Below, piece after piece: positions 11,011-21,081 of a DNA stretch of 64,000 nucleotides; position 1 is the first letter of the stretch; each line of letters begins with the position of its first letter. The stretch spans positions 13,337,001-13,401,000 of the forward strand of contig CM061099.1 in NCBI GenBank assembly GCA_030770545.1, in the 5' to 3' direction. Made by a program: the position numbers and the translations under genes. Under the pieces are notes generated by a model that worked only from the letters and a program-made list of their open reading frames with translations, was not told where the DNA came from and searched no databases. Source of the stretch: Macropodus opercularis (Eukaryota > Chordata > Actinopteri > Anabantiformes > Osphronemidae).

Positions 11011-13849
11011 AAGATGATATGGAGTCTTGCTGGTAAGTAGTTGCCTGTTCGTGTTCCCTAGCTAACCGAGCTGCTTGATTTATGGGACTGTAACTGTGAC
11101 AGACTGAGCAGTAATTGGTACGTTGCTGTTACTGGATCCATATCGTATAATGGCGTCGTAGGGAAAGTACAGCACAGCGTCTACAGTAGGTGTCACTGCA
11201 GGAACTGGCTTTATTCTAACACACTGCGCTTGAAATGGAATGATGATTATAAGGTTGAGTTGACTTCTTAGGCGAAAGGTTTTGCAGCAGCAGAAGGACA
11301 TCAGTGGTGGACTTGTACGGTACACGTGGCTCCTTTAACTCCGTGTGGAATATCCTGCTTTTTGTGGTTCACCAGATACAGATGTAGCCGAAACGAAAAC
11401 ACAGACCTTTAATTCCACAGCGCTTGTCTTATCTCATATCCTATGCTCCAGACAAGATATTACTACTGTGTAGTTTATTGGACCTATGGGACATAAAGTC
11501 TCTTACCAAGGTAACACAACACACAGAAATGCATTAATTATTATTACAACAGTAGATGACCTTTCCAGAGAATATCAATATTTAACTTTAATATTTAATT
11601 TCCGGTGTCAGACCACCCTGATTTCCTCCACTCAAGTCTCAGAATCTAAGGTCAGCAATAAGCATATCATTTCAACAAAAAATGAAAGGGCTGTATTAAA
11701 TCTGTGGCCTCTCCAGTCCTCTTTCACGTTTATTATACAGTCATGACTCAACTATACAAATGCCTTTAGTTATTCTTCTTTCATGAACTGAAGAATAATA
11801 GAGGCACACGCGTCACCACATTAATAATAAACTAAATGGTTCCGAAATGTGTTTTGCATGGTCCAATTTGTTTGGTTCATATGTCACAAAGTTTTCTTTT
11901 AAGTAGAAATGGGTCCAGGCTTTTATGGGTTAACATCATCATTTCACCATCCGCTCTATGCAAAGTTTAGTTTTAAGGGGATAGATGCTCTCAAATGGGC
12001 AATTCTTGATGGGCTCGACAGATCACCAGATAGACCACGCATCTGCTGCGCGTGTCTCCATACTGTGCAAGTTGTTTTGGACCATCTGCCTAAGGCCTCC
12101 TTCTGGGATGTAACATCAGTGAATACAGCTCGGCTGATTTCTCAATCTCTGACCATCTTGCGTATGTTTTTTTTTCCCCCTGTATGTTGTGTACGTTTGC
12201 TTTTTATTTTATGGCTGTATGATGCTAACAGCCCCCATCACCAGCACCTCCAAGACAGCCTGGGATTGGGGAGCACCGCTGATGTCATTTTAATTTTTTC
12301 AGGGGGGGGGGAATCAGCCAGAGATGAAATGTTCCTAATGTTAGCTGTAGTTGCTTCAGAAGGGGAAGCACAGATTCATTCTTCCTTTTCCTAATCTGCC
12401 TAATAAAGTGCGAATCAGTAACATCTACCTGTTAAAGTCTGTCTTCTCCATTACTATAACCTTTACTCAATGAAGCTGAAGAACTAATTTGACGTTGCTT
12501 GTTTGTCTTTTCCCATCAATGAGTACAATGACTATTACCAACGTGAATAAAATATATAAAAAAACATTCCTCATAGCGTTTCAGCTGCCTGCTACAAACA
12601 AAATCACTTTTCCTGCAGCTTTATTCCATTTGGGCCCTAAGTTCACTGTATTTGAGTAGCAGACGTCTTGTCAGGTATAGAAGCCAAATCAATTTTACTT
12701 CAGTGGTAGCAGAGTGTATGTTCTTACTTGCAAGGAAACACTGAAATATGTTTTGCAAAAACACAGAGCGGTGGACCCAGCAATTAGAGCCAACCTTGGC
12801 AACTTGTGCTTGGCCCTGCTGTGTGTGAAAGGCAGTTTTAGCCTTGCACTGACCTTCCTATCTTGAATAGGGATTAGTCTGTATGGCGTCTGGGTAGATA
12901 TGAGCGAGAGCTGTCAGCACGGGGCATATCTGCTTTATTTGTCAGACAGCGCGTGTCTGCCCAACGCAGCATTCGCACTTTAACAGTCCTCTGTTGTTTC
13001 GAATTTGTAGGATTGGAAAGTAAACTTGCAACATCTGAGGTCAATTTAGGCAAAGCCACAGTCATTTTTTTCTTTATCTAAATCTGTCCTGTAGATAATC
13101 TTGCTGTCCCAACTCATGGCTGAGAAGGAGGACTCAGATTGTGCAAAATGATAAAGCTCAGGGGAGGAGAGGCTGGGAGTGAGAAATGTAGGGGGCAGGC
13201 GGCGAGACTTGATAGATTCAATTTTATGGCTAAGAGGAATTTGAGAATTCATCACATATAGGGTAGAGATCGCGGTAGACCTGTCTTCTGCACCTTTTTT
13301 CTTCTGATTCGAATAAGTAGCGGAGAAATAAGAGAGAGAGAGAGCGACAGCACGCAAGAATAAAAACAAGAACCGAACGAGCAGGAGTCAAATCCACACG
13401 GTTGGTCGTGGCGTTAACGGATTACAGTCCTCACGTGAACTAACTGACTGGATTAGTGTTGTTGCTGCCACTGCCTGACTTCTAATCGAAATGCATGTGA
13501 AATAATCAGATCCCAGCACGATGGGAAGCATGACGTCCTACCATTCAGCTCCTGCGTCTCCAGCAAACAACTGGACCAACACAACTGTAATTAAATAACC
13601 AGAAAACCATGTAAAGGCAGCAGGTTCGTGTGAAGTCTCGGGTCAAAGGTTACTGTTGTGTACGAGGTGTATGCATCCAAGCATCTGCGTCGGAGACGAC
13701 TCTTAACTGGAGGGTGAACAAAACTTCAGCAGGGAGGCTCTGAGAATGATGATCGCAGCTGTCAATCAACAGCTGTTGGATCTGTCTGGTTTGAGGGCGT
13801 GATGCTCAACAAACAATCATTGTGTCTTTTGTACAGGTCTGTGTTCTGT
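11011..13849. other. Gene-free DNA with one long unrecognised open frame
   Basis: A 161-codon open frame lies at 11909-12394, plus strand. It has a poly-T derived FFFPP segment, a G8 run in its C-terminal third and no homology I recognise, so I treat it as chance. Two AT-rich flanks and a minor GA array (13331-13344) complete the block. Confidence 0.55.
11761..11806. repeat. 46-bp nested near-palindrome
   Basis: The outer arms tgcct/aggca enclose an inner perfect 9-bp pair ttattcttc/gaagaataa, which encloses the 8-bp palindrome ttcatgaa. The segments are separated by small internal loops (4x3 and 1x2). The whole can fold into one continuous hairpin. Confidence 0.85.
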
Positions 13850-14045
13850 GGGCATAGAGACATGCGCCTGTCGAACGTAGCGCCGCGGTTATATTACTGC
13901 GCGAGTGTAATTAAAACTTTTGCAGGCGGCGCATTTATTCAGCGCTGTAAGATTCCCGTGTATTCCACCGACGGGAGGCTGTGCTGCGTGATCTCCCGGC
14001 TTCGTTAGGGCGAAGTAAATGAGCGAGCACTCGCTCAGATTGCTC
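13850..14045. promoter_or_regulatory. CpG-rich candidate regulatory block
   Basis: Roughly 190 bp with well over a dozen CpG (cgccgcgg, gcgcgag, ggcggcgc, gcgctg) embedded around TAATTAAAA and TTTATTC. It overlaps a 69-codon open frame (13799-14008) that I do not recognise. It could be a small CpG island, an enhancer or an unannotated first exon. Confidence 0.3.
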
Positions 14046-14805
14046 CCCTGTGTATTTTCCCTCCCCTGTGATGAAGAATGAATCAGTTTATTGCAGGAAC
14101 TTTGCCTTGCATTTATTATATATTATCACCTGGATCAAGGATATCATTTTTTCACAGCGTTCCTCTGTTTAGCGATTCCCTTTCAGCTTGAATAACCTTT
14201 CTCTTCTGACTGACACGGCCGCTGTCTGCATCAATTTCGCTTCTCGCGTGTATGTTTAACTCCATGCAGGCAGCTCTCTGTTGGTAAATCTCTCCAAACT
14301 CTTTCCTATAATAGTCACTCAGGTGCACTCGGGGACAGGAACCCTGTCAGACTCCAAACGTTTCGGTGTGTGTTAATCACGGCGGGAGCTTCATGCGTCA
14401 GTCACAGCACCCCTGACGCTATTGTTGGTGTGTCTAATTAACACTCCTGTGTGGTGCGGATGCTCGGCGCTACCTGTGCTCAGACACCTGTCCTGTGACA
14501 AACCCAGCGCGCAGGAGCGAGCGAAATGTCAACAGACATTTTATTCAGAATACAGTTCTCAAAAACACAGACGCTCAACACTTGTTTGGCTCGTGTCGGG
14601 ATGAGAGACAGCAGGTGTTTCGGCAGGACTCGGCAGGTATGACACAGTCGTGCCCAGGGGTGCTGCTGGCGTTGATGGGTCCACATGCATAACACTGCCT
14701 TGAAACAGATGGATGGGAGTATGACAAGGTCTGGTGGATGACAGGAATAAAATTGGTAATGTCTTCAATTTAATGTATTTTTTCTTTTAAAAACCTTCCT
14801 CTCCT

Positions 14806-14822
14806 TCTGCTGCTGCTGCTGC
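14806..14822. repeat. (CTG)5 trinucleotide repeat
   Basis: Five CTG units followed by an A run. Confidence 0.85.
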
Positions 14823-14939
14823 AAAAAAAGACGCTTTCTCGCCAAGAGGTTTGTCAGGGAAGATGCTCGTGAATTTGCATTTGTTTTACAGCAAGAATTA
14901 TCATAATCATCGTGCCGCTGAACACTATTAACCGCAAGA

Positions 14940-15188
14940 GCACAGCGCACGCTTTATCTGTTGTGTGTCTTCACAAGCCGAGCCAGCCTGCTCCGACCTC
15001 GGTGACCCCCTGTCCCTGGCTCCGTTCCAGGCAGCCTGCAGTCCCATCCTCTGTGCCTGCGCGGTCTCACACAACTCCACAACTCATTGCTCAGCAACGG
15101 CCGCTTATTCCGTTGGCGCCGCTTGAGTTGAAGCGCACCAGCCGCGCGTACCGTTTCGGATCTCACCCGTCTTAACATGCCGGGTGTA
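14940..15188. promoter_or_regulatory. Short CpG-island-like segment
   Basis: I count about 21 CpG in about 245 bp, close to the number expected from base composition, whereas neighbouring DNA is clearly CpG-poor. The segment includes an imperfect RFX X-box (minus strand gttgctgagcaa). Open frames of 87 and 74 codons overlap on opposite strands. Neither is recognisable. It may mark an unmethylated promoter or enhancer. No TATA box or initiator is evident. Confidence 0.35.
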
Positions 15189-15518
15189 AGGAGTTAACAT
15201 CTGTGGGGTTTGACTCCTCGCTGCTCTAATGTCTACTGATGTGTTATTTTGCTCTGAGCGTGGATACCTTAATACTATGTTATGATATCCTATCTGTCTG
15301 CCATGTTTAATTTATCTGCTGCTACGTTTTGTCTGCACCATCATGTGGTAACTTCAAGTGTGTTTTTCTGATACCTGTGATTTGCCTGGAACCTTTTTCC
15401 CAGTCAGGTTCTCATCAGGTCCTAAAAGACATTGACTGATGCAGGTTTTTTAACCCATGCCCCGTGATAAAACAGAAAGTATATAATAATATAAAGTGTA
15501 TTTTATGATGTCTATGTG

Positions 15519-15935
15519 CACTACCTGTCAAAACCCATGTTTTTTAAACGATAACCCAGATATTTCACATTTTAGTTTGTTTATTATTTGCTCTGATGAC
15601 AGCTCTCAAATATCTCAGTCAGTCTCATGAGCTTGTCACCTACAATGTTTTTTAAAACGTCTTGAATACAGTCAATACTGCTAGAAGTGCTAGGTACTCA
15701 GGTCATCTGATGCATCACACCATTCTTCTTCCTGGACAAGTAGGTCTCACATAATCCACACTGTAGAGGTGTGTTTGGGTTCACTGTCCTGTTTGAAACC
15801 AAATCCCCAACAAAAGCAGCCCCACAGCATCACACCTCCTCCTCCAAGCTTCACAGTAGATCCACACATTCAGGGACCATCTGTTCACCCTCCCTGCATC
15901 TAACGAAGACACATTGTTTGGCATCCGCAAGACTA
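15519..15935 (-). mobile_element. Decayed Tc1/mariner-family transposon, 3' half
   Basis: Read on the minus strand, this is a relic of a Tc1-like DDE transposase. The block STVKLGGGGVMLWGCF is followed in the same frame by KQDSEPKHTS (15765-15791), matching the family signatures GGGxVMVWGCF and QQDNDPKHTS, the latter carrying the second catalytic Asp. The usual stretch of about 25-35 residues between these two blocks is missing, so the copy has an internal deletion. A TGA follows VWIM shortly after the motif, and a one-base frameshift separates STVKLG from the upstream VPECV block. Beyond the stop, degenerate sequence still resembles the transposase C-terminal region. The left end near 15520 (ctacctgtcaaaa) resembles the 'ACTACC-GTCAAAA' tip of fish Tc1 inverted repeats. 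No matching right tip was found. The element cannot encode an active enzyme. Family assignment is from motifs I recognise; the precise subfamily is unknown. Confidence 0.8.
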
Positions 15936-16237
15936 AATCACATTAATAAAGAAAAAAAAAAGAAAAAAATCACACTTTTCGCACTGAATGAATCTAATGA
16001 GCAACTGACAGTAGCTACTTTGGATAATTAAAAATATAATAAGCTAATAAAATATAAAACATATTCTAGCCATAGAGTTATTCAACGGGTTTCGTTCTAT
16101 CACAATTACAGCGCAGTGAAAAGCAGCGCCTGCGTTCACTGCCATGGCAGAACTTGGCCTCTCAGTCGATATCGCTCCATAGACACGGGTTGGTCAGTCT
16201 GTCAATCTGTAGTTCAGTCCATCATTTTGTACAGACG

Positions 16238-16372
16238 GGACAGAAATAGCTCAACAACTACTGGATAGATTGCCATGTCATTTTGGACAGACATCTGCAG
16301 CCCCCAGAGGCTTTAAACCACAGCCTTGGATGATACTGTGACTTTTCATCTAGTGGCATCTGCAGAACCATG
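16238..16372 (+). repeat. Dispersed teleost-type interspersed repeat fragment
   Basis: The phrases 'ctcaacaactactggat', 'gattgccatgtcatttt', 'acagacat', 'cccccagaggct' and 'tgacttttcatctag' occur in the order found in a repeat seen many times in percomorph fish introns. Its class is not certain to me, though it behaves like a non-autonomous element. It lies about 300 bp beyond the Tc1 relic, so this stretch looks like a local insertion hot spot. The assignment is from remembered consensus, not alignment. Confidence 0.55.
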
Positions 16373-19300
16373 TTATGCTTATTTATTTGGTATAAGCAGT
16401 GGTACAGATGTGGATGAATGGCAGATTACCTTTGTAATTAAAGTCGCCTCACTTGATTTGGTGATGTATAAATAGTCTTTGATGGCCTGGGCTATAGTTT
16501 CATAGACCCTCAAGTGTTTGTGTTTCTGCGGCTCTTCTCCGCCCTTTAAATCCTGCCAATGACTCTACACCTTCAGATCGGTTGGACTCATGAGTGACAG
16601 TGTCGCAGAAAGTGGCAAGTTGCTCTCATTTGGTGACAGCCAGAGATGAATCATTTAAAGCGCGTGTGTGCGGCCTCACAGAGCAGTGTTTTCTGCACTA
16701 TTAGCTACACAAGCAGCATTAGGCAGATGAGGCGGACTCTCCTCATATCTCAGCACATGCCTGAGGCTACAGACGGAGGGGGGAGAGACTTCAAAGACTT
16801 CTGATAAGGAGATAAACACCTTACACTGAACTTGAGGAACCTTGACAGATTTAATAGGGCAAAGGCTGCTTTGACTGGTTGCTGATGGACAATTTGCCTT
16901 TAGCTTTAGTTCATAAACAATTAAATTATTTATGATTCGATGGGAAGCTAAATGTATGTTGAGGTTTTCAGACAAAACCGCTTTTTGTCCAGATGTCTAT
17001 CATCTGTATGTGTTTTTGCTGTCTCCTTGGAGAGTTTGCTGCTGTTCTATTAACATACTCTGCCCTTTCTCCCAAGACTTGAGCCCCCGTTTGTGTGCTT
17101 TGACGAGTTGCGGCGGGGAGGAAGATGCTGTGCTGCTAAACACAGGATGTGGGGTTCGTGCGGGATCGGCACGGCGGAGGGAGAAGGGTGAGGAGGTGAG
17201 TCTGTTTATGTGTGTGCATGTGTGGAAGTGTGGGTTTGTGTGCTTGGGTGGTTGTTGCAACGGGGCTGGTTGCCTGTGGGACCTGCCTCTCAGTGTAATT
17301 GAAAAATGTGACCTGGAAAATGTTTACCCAGTGGAGCATGAAAGTTACCTCCACAGCGACGGTGGCGTGCTCAGAGGCGGCTCACCTGGCCCCTATAGGG
17401 AGAGCCCTGTATTGGGTGTGAGCTCACGTTAAGAGCCACTTTATCCTCTCACCACATGCAGAAAAATGCATTATTTAACAGCACTAAGAAATCCTAGATT
17501 GACAGAAAAATAAACACAAGAAAAAGATTATACTGATTCCCTACTTTTAAGCCTAGAAAAGACTGACCTCACCAAGGACGCGTGTGGGCCCCTCTGAAAA
17601 TGCTTGTACATATATAATGAAAGGTTGCATTTAAAAAAGGTTTAGGACGCATCGCATTCTTTTGCTGCAGTTAGGATAAAAGCCAACCTCCACTCTCCAC
17701 TCAGGGTCCTTTGGGTCATTATCATTAACCCACAAACATTAATTAAAATATATTCAATGCATAGAGTGGATACTACTAATATAAGTGTAACACTGATTCA
17801 CGTAAAAAAGCGAACAAGCAGAGGAGGAACAAGGAGGAAACGAGGATATTGTTAGTGAGAGATCTAAGTAGTGTCTCAGTAGACGAGCGTTCACCCCAAT
17901 CACACAACAGCTTGTGGGGAGACATACTAAGCAGAAGACTGTAAAGCAGATGTAAACAGTGGCAGATTCAATGAGTCTGAAAAAATAACATGTACTTAGC
18001 CTATAATGGTAGCCTATAATAGAAAGGCTGTTGTTTAAAGTTGCGTCGAAGAACCATCTGTTTGCATTTTCTGTTCTGTAAGTGAAGCCAACATTTAAGA
18101 TGCTGCTGGTGCTTTGAGACGTCGTGGGAGCGTTTAGCCTCAGTGGTGGTCAGTGTCATGGACAGAGTCGTTTTATGTTAACAGCATGCGTGAATGCTGA
18201 TGTCTGCATTCATGGCCCAAAACCAAATCAATCACGGCTCAACGCAAGCAAAACATTCATTCACAACTGTCTCTAAGATCTAAGATTACATTTAAAGTTC
18301 GCTTGGTAAGCAACGAGCTCGATCACAAACGTTTATCTGTTACTCTGTGTTCAGTTTGATTTGATGAAACTATTGCAGGTTGGTGAAACTATTAATTTAG
18401 ACAAACCTAGCGTCTCAAAGTTAAGTAGTAACAATCGACTTGAGTTTGGGTGAAGTAAGTATAGTAAGTGTTGCAGTGCATGGATTTTTTTTTAATTATG
18501 AAGATTAAGGGGAAAAGTTGAAACGGAAACAAAAACATATTTGTGATACTTACATAGACCCTGAGCTTTTTGGCCCCTCGCAACACAATATTAAATACTT
18601 CAGGGGCCAGGGAGGGGAACAAGCAAATTGCGTATAGACTCTGTGTGAGGGGAACCGCACTTCCATCTTTAATGAAGAAATTTGCATCTTTCATTAATGT
18701 GATCTATGTGTGCATACGCCACATTATGGAATATTCTGTATGAACCGGCAGAGAAAATTTGGAAAGTGTTACCGCACGCATAAGCTGCTGCTCACAAAGA
18801 TCTATTAGCTGCCTTTTGCAGGCTCCACCACTTCCTCTTTAGAAATGAAGTAAATCGCTTGAGTTATTCGAAAGGCATAGTTTACGCTCTCTTGCTAAAG
18901 TGGAGGCAACTTGTGTGGGGGGAAAAAGTAAAGTTATACTGGAGAAATTGTTGCATGAGCGTTGCATCTTCACCCGTCACTGCTAACAGCACCGTGATTA
19001 AATTCTACAACCTCTACATGAGATAAAAATAAGCCATATCAGGTAATGTATAAATGAGTACAAACAAGCTGGTAAACACTGTGAATCTAATTAAAAGATA
19101 ATGTCAGCTATTTTGTCACAAATGTTTCTACTGCTATAGGCCTATCTTCTCGTCCTCAGACTCTCTATCAGTTGAGGGCTATTGCTCTCCACTCGCAGGC
19201 TATATCTTTAGTTACGCTGCTATCTCCGCTTCCTCATCCCGGGCCGTATCTTCCTGACTTGGTGGTATTTGTGCTGGCCTTCATGCTTGACTGTGCTGAC

Positions 19301-19954
19301 CCAGTATTTCTCGCGCTCCAAGATCAAATATCCTGTTTAGTTGCTTCTTCTGCATGAGGCGCAGACTATTTGGCCTGTAGGTTTGTATGTGTGTGCGCCT
19401 GGACGGATGCAGGCATGTTCTGTAGGTTCGAAGAGACTTACTTGTGTCTTGCGTGTGCCGGTTTTTCCCAGTAGGAACAAAGAAATCCAAGTTTTTTTGT
19501 GTTTTCTTCAAAGTCCTTCCTCACTATGTGAACCAGTGACAGACATACAGTACATTAAAATTCTGTTTCTGGAAATCCTGTGTTTTGCACCCCGCTGACT
19601 ACGCCTCCAGACCTCCGTTCTTTTTAAGAATAGCTAGACTTTACGCAAACACGCCTTGCTCGGAGGATGATATTTCTGACAGCTGGATTGACCGGCCCTA
19701 TCTCCAGAGCAGCGACTGCGCGTTCGGAATGAACATCACACCGCTAACTGGCCGCTGGAGGGGAACTTGAAAGAAAGCGAGGGAGAGCGCTGACGCACCT
19801 CTGAAGATGGTTCAGCATCGACCACTGACAGCCAACTTCAAAGGCCCAGTTATGAACATGACAGGCAGCCAGCGCAACAGCCTTTGAATCCAGTGCACAT
19901 TTTTATCAAGAATTTATGGTCTGTTTAGAGTGATTTCTTTTCCTGTTTTGTGTT
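16373..19954. other. Gene-free DNA with one candidate exon
   Basis: Mostly unique. The 166-codon open frame at 16932-17432 spans a splice-like unit at 17077-17195 discussed under findings. Otherwise no coding signal. The interval 17450-19150 is AT-rich and stop-dense in all frames. Confidence 0.55.
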
Positions 19955-19992
19955 TGTGTGTGTGCGCGCGCGTGTGTGTGTGTGTGTGCGCA
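19955..19992. repeat. (TG)n-(CG)n-(TG)n alternating tract
   Basis: Thirty-eight bases of unbroken pyrimidine-purine alternation, TG units flanking a CGCGCGCG core. This is the classical Z-DNA-prone composition. Confidence 0.9.
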
Positions 19993-20469
19993 GCACCGGG
20001 AATTGATTTGACTGTACATCTCATCACTGACACGGTAACTCTCGCAGGTCTCTTCTCGGCGCTGATATATATGGGACTTGCATTTTCATGAGTGCGTGAT
20101 GTTATTCCACATGGCAGCCGTTGAGATTAGCGCCTCAGATTCTCGAGGAGTTCTAAAGAAACGCTGCGCAGAAAGACCCCCAAGGCACAAGTTGTTTATT
20201 TGCCCAGATAAACATTAACTCAATCAATTTGCCTCAACTCACACCTTGTAGTGAATTGTAATGCAGCAGGTAGGTGTTCAGTAATCTGTAAAAAAAATAA
20301 AAAAAACAAATTCACAACTCTAAGACGAAATCCTGGCAAGTTTTATGTACTGACATCATTTGGTATTTATGCATTCGCTGTTTCTGCAGGTTCCTGGTGG
20401 GAAACCAATTTGCATCAGACATTCGCTGATGAAGAAACACAACGGAAATGCTCATATAAGCCAATGCTA

Positions 20470-20494
20470 ATATTTAAATGTAACATTTAAATAT
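20470..20494. repeat. 25-bp inverted repeat, 12-bp arms
   Basis: The arms atatttaaatgt and acatttaaatat are perfectly complementary around a single A. Each arm carries ATTTAAAT or its near copy. Confidence 0.9.
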
Positions 20495-21062
20495 ATTCTT
20501 CATTTGTGTTGCTCATAATCTGTCTGCGCTGAATGTTGCACGTATTCATTTAATCTGTGCCTATGCAGCATTTAACGTCTTTTTGGCAACGCAGATTTAA
20601 GCATGTTTCCATTTCATATGCATCGCTCTGCTCTCAGGTGCTGCTGAAGTCGGAGTGTCGGGCCGTGTATCGGTGCTCAGGCGTGTGAACCTGCATGCGG
20701 CGCTGTGTCATCCTCCTCTGGAAGATGACTTATTAAAATGACATTACGCAGTGCCCTGACCCATGGCAAACGCCACGATCTGCAATTTGTCTAGCAGTTG
20801 AGCTGTGAATAAAATCTGATTGGCAATAATTTGGCTTCGCTGTTGATATAGCATCCCACCCTCTGCATCTTTTCCTCCATCTCCCATCCTCTCACCTCCT
20901 GCCTTATCGTGGACATGTTGATCTGAGGGTGAAATATTACTGATAGAGTGATGTGGGGTCGGCGAGCAGAGCTCTGTGTTGACAGTTAGTGGTTGGTTAT
21001 GAAGTTAGGGCAGGGGCATCTCAGAAGGGTCACTGATTGTGTGTGTCTGTTGGTTTGTGTCA

Positions 21063-21081
21063 GTGTGTGTGTGTGTGTGTG
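21063..21081. repeat. (GT)n microsatellite
   Basis: About nine GT units, then GGGTGGGTG. Confidence 0.9.

Larger units (their letters stand above)
14046..15518. other. Gene-free DNA around the CpG-rich segment
   Basis: Several overlapping 60-75-codon frames on both strands at 14.4-14.8 kb follow from moderate GC content and share no motif. The CTG repeat and the CpG-island-like segment are listed separately. From 15200 the sequence becomes AT-rich up to the Tc1 relic. Confidence 0.55.

Noticed and set aside
11909..12394. 161-codon open frame, plus strand
   Set aside because: It has no recognisable family, and its low-complexity segments come from T and G runs. One frame of this length is about what chance yields in 64 kb on two strands.
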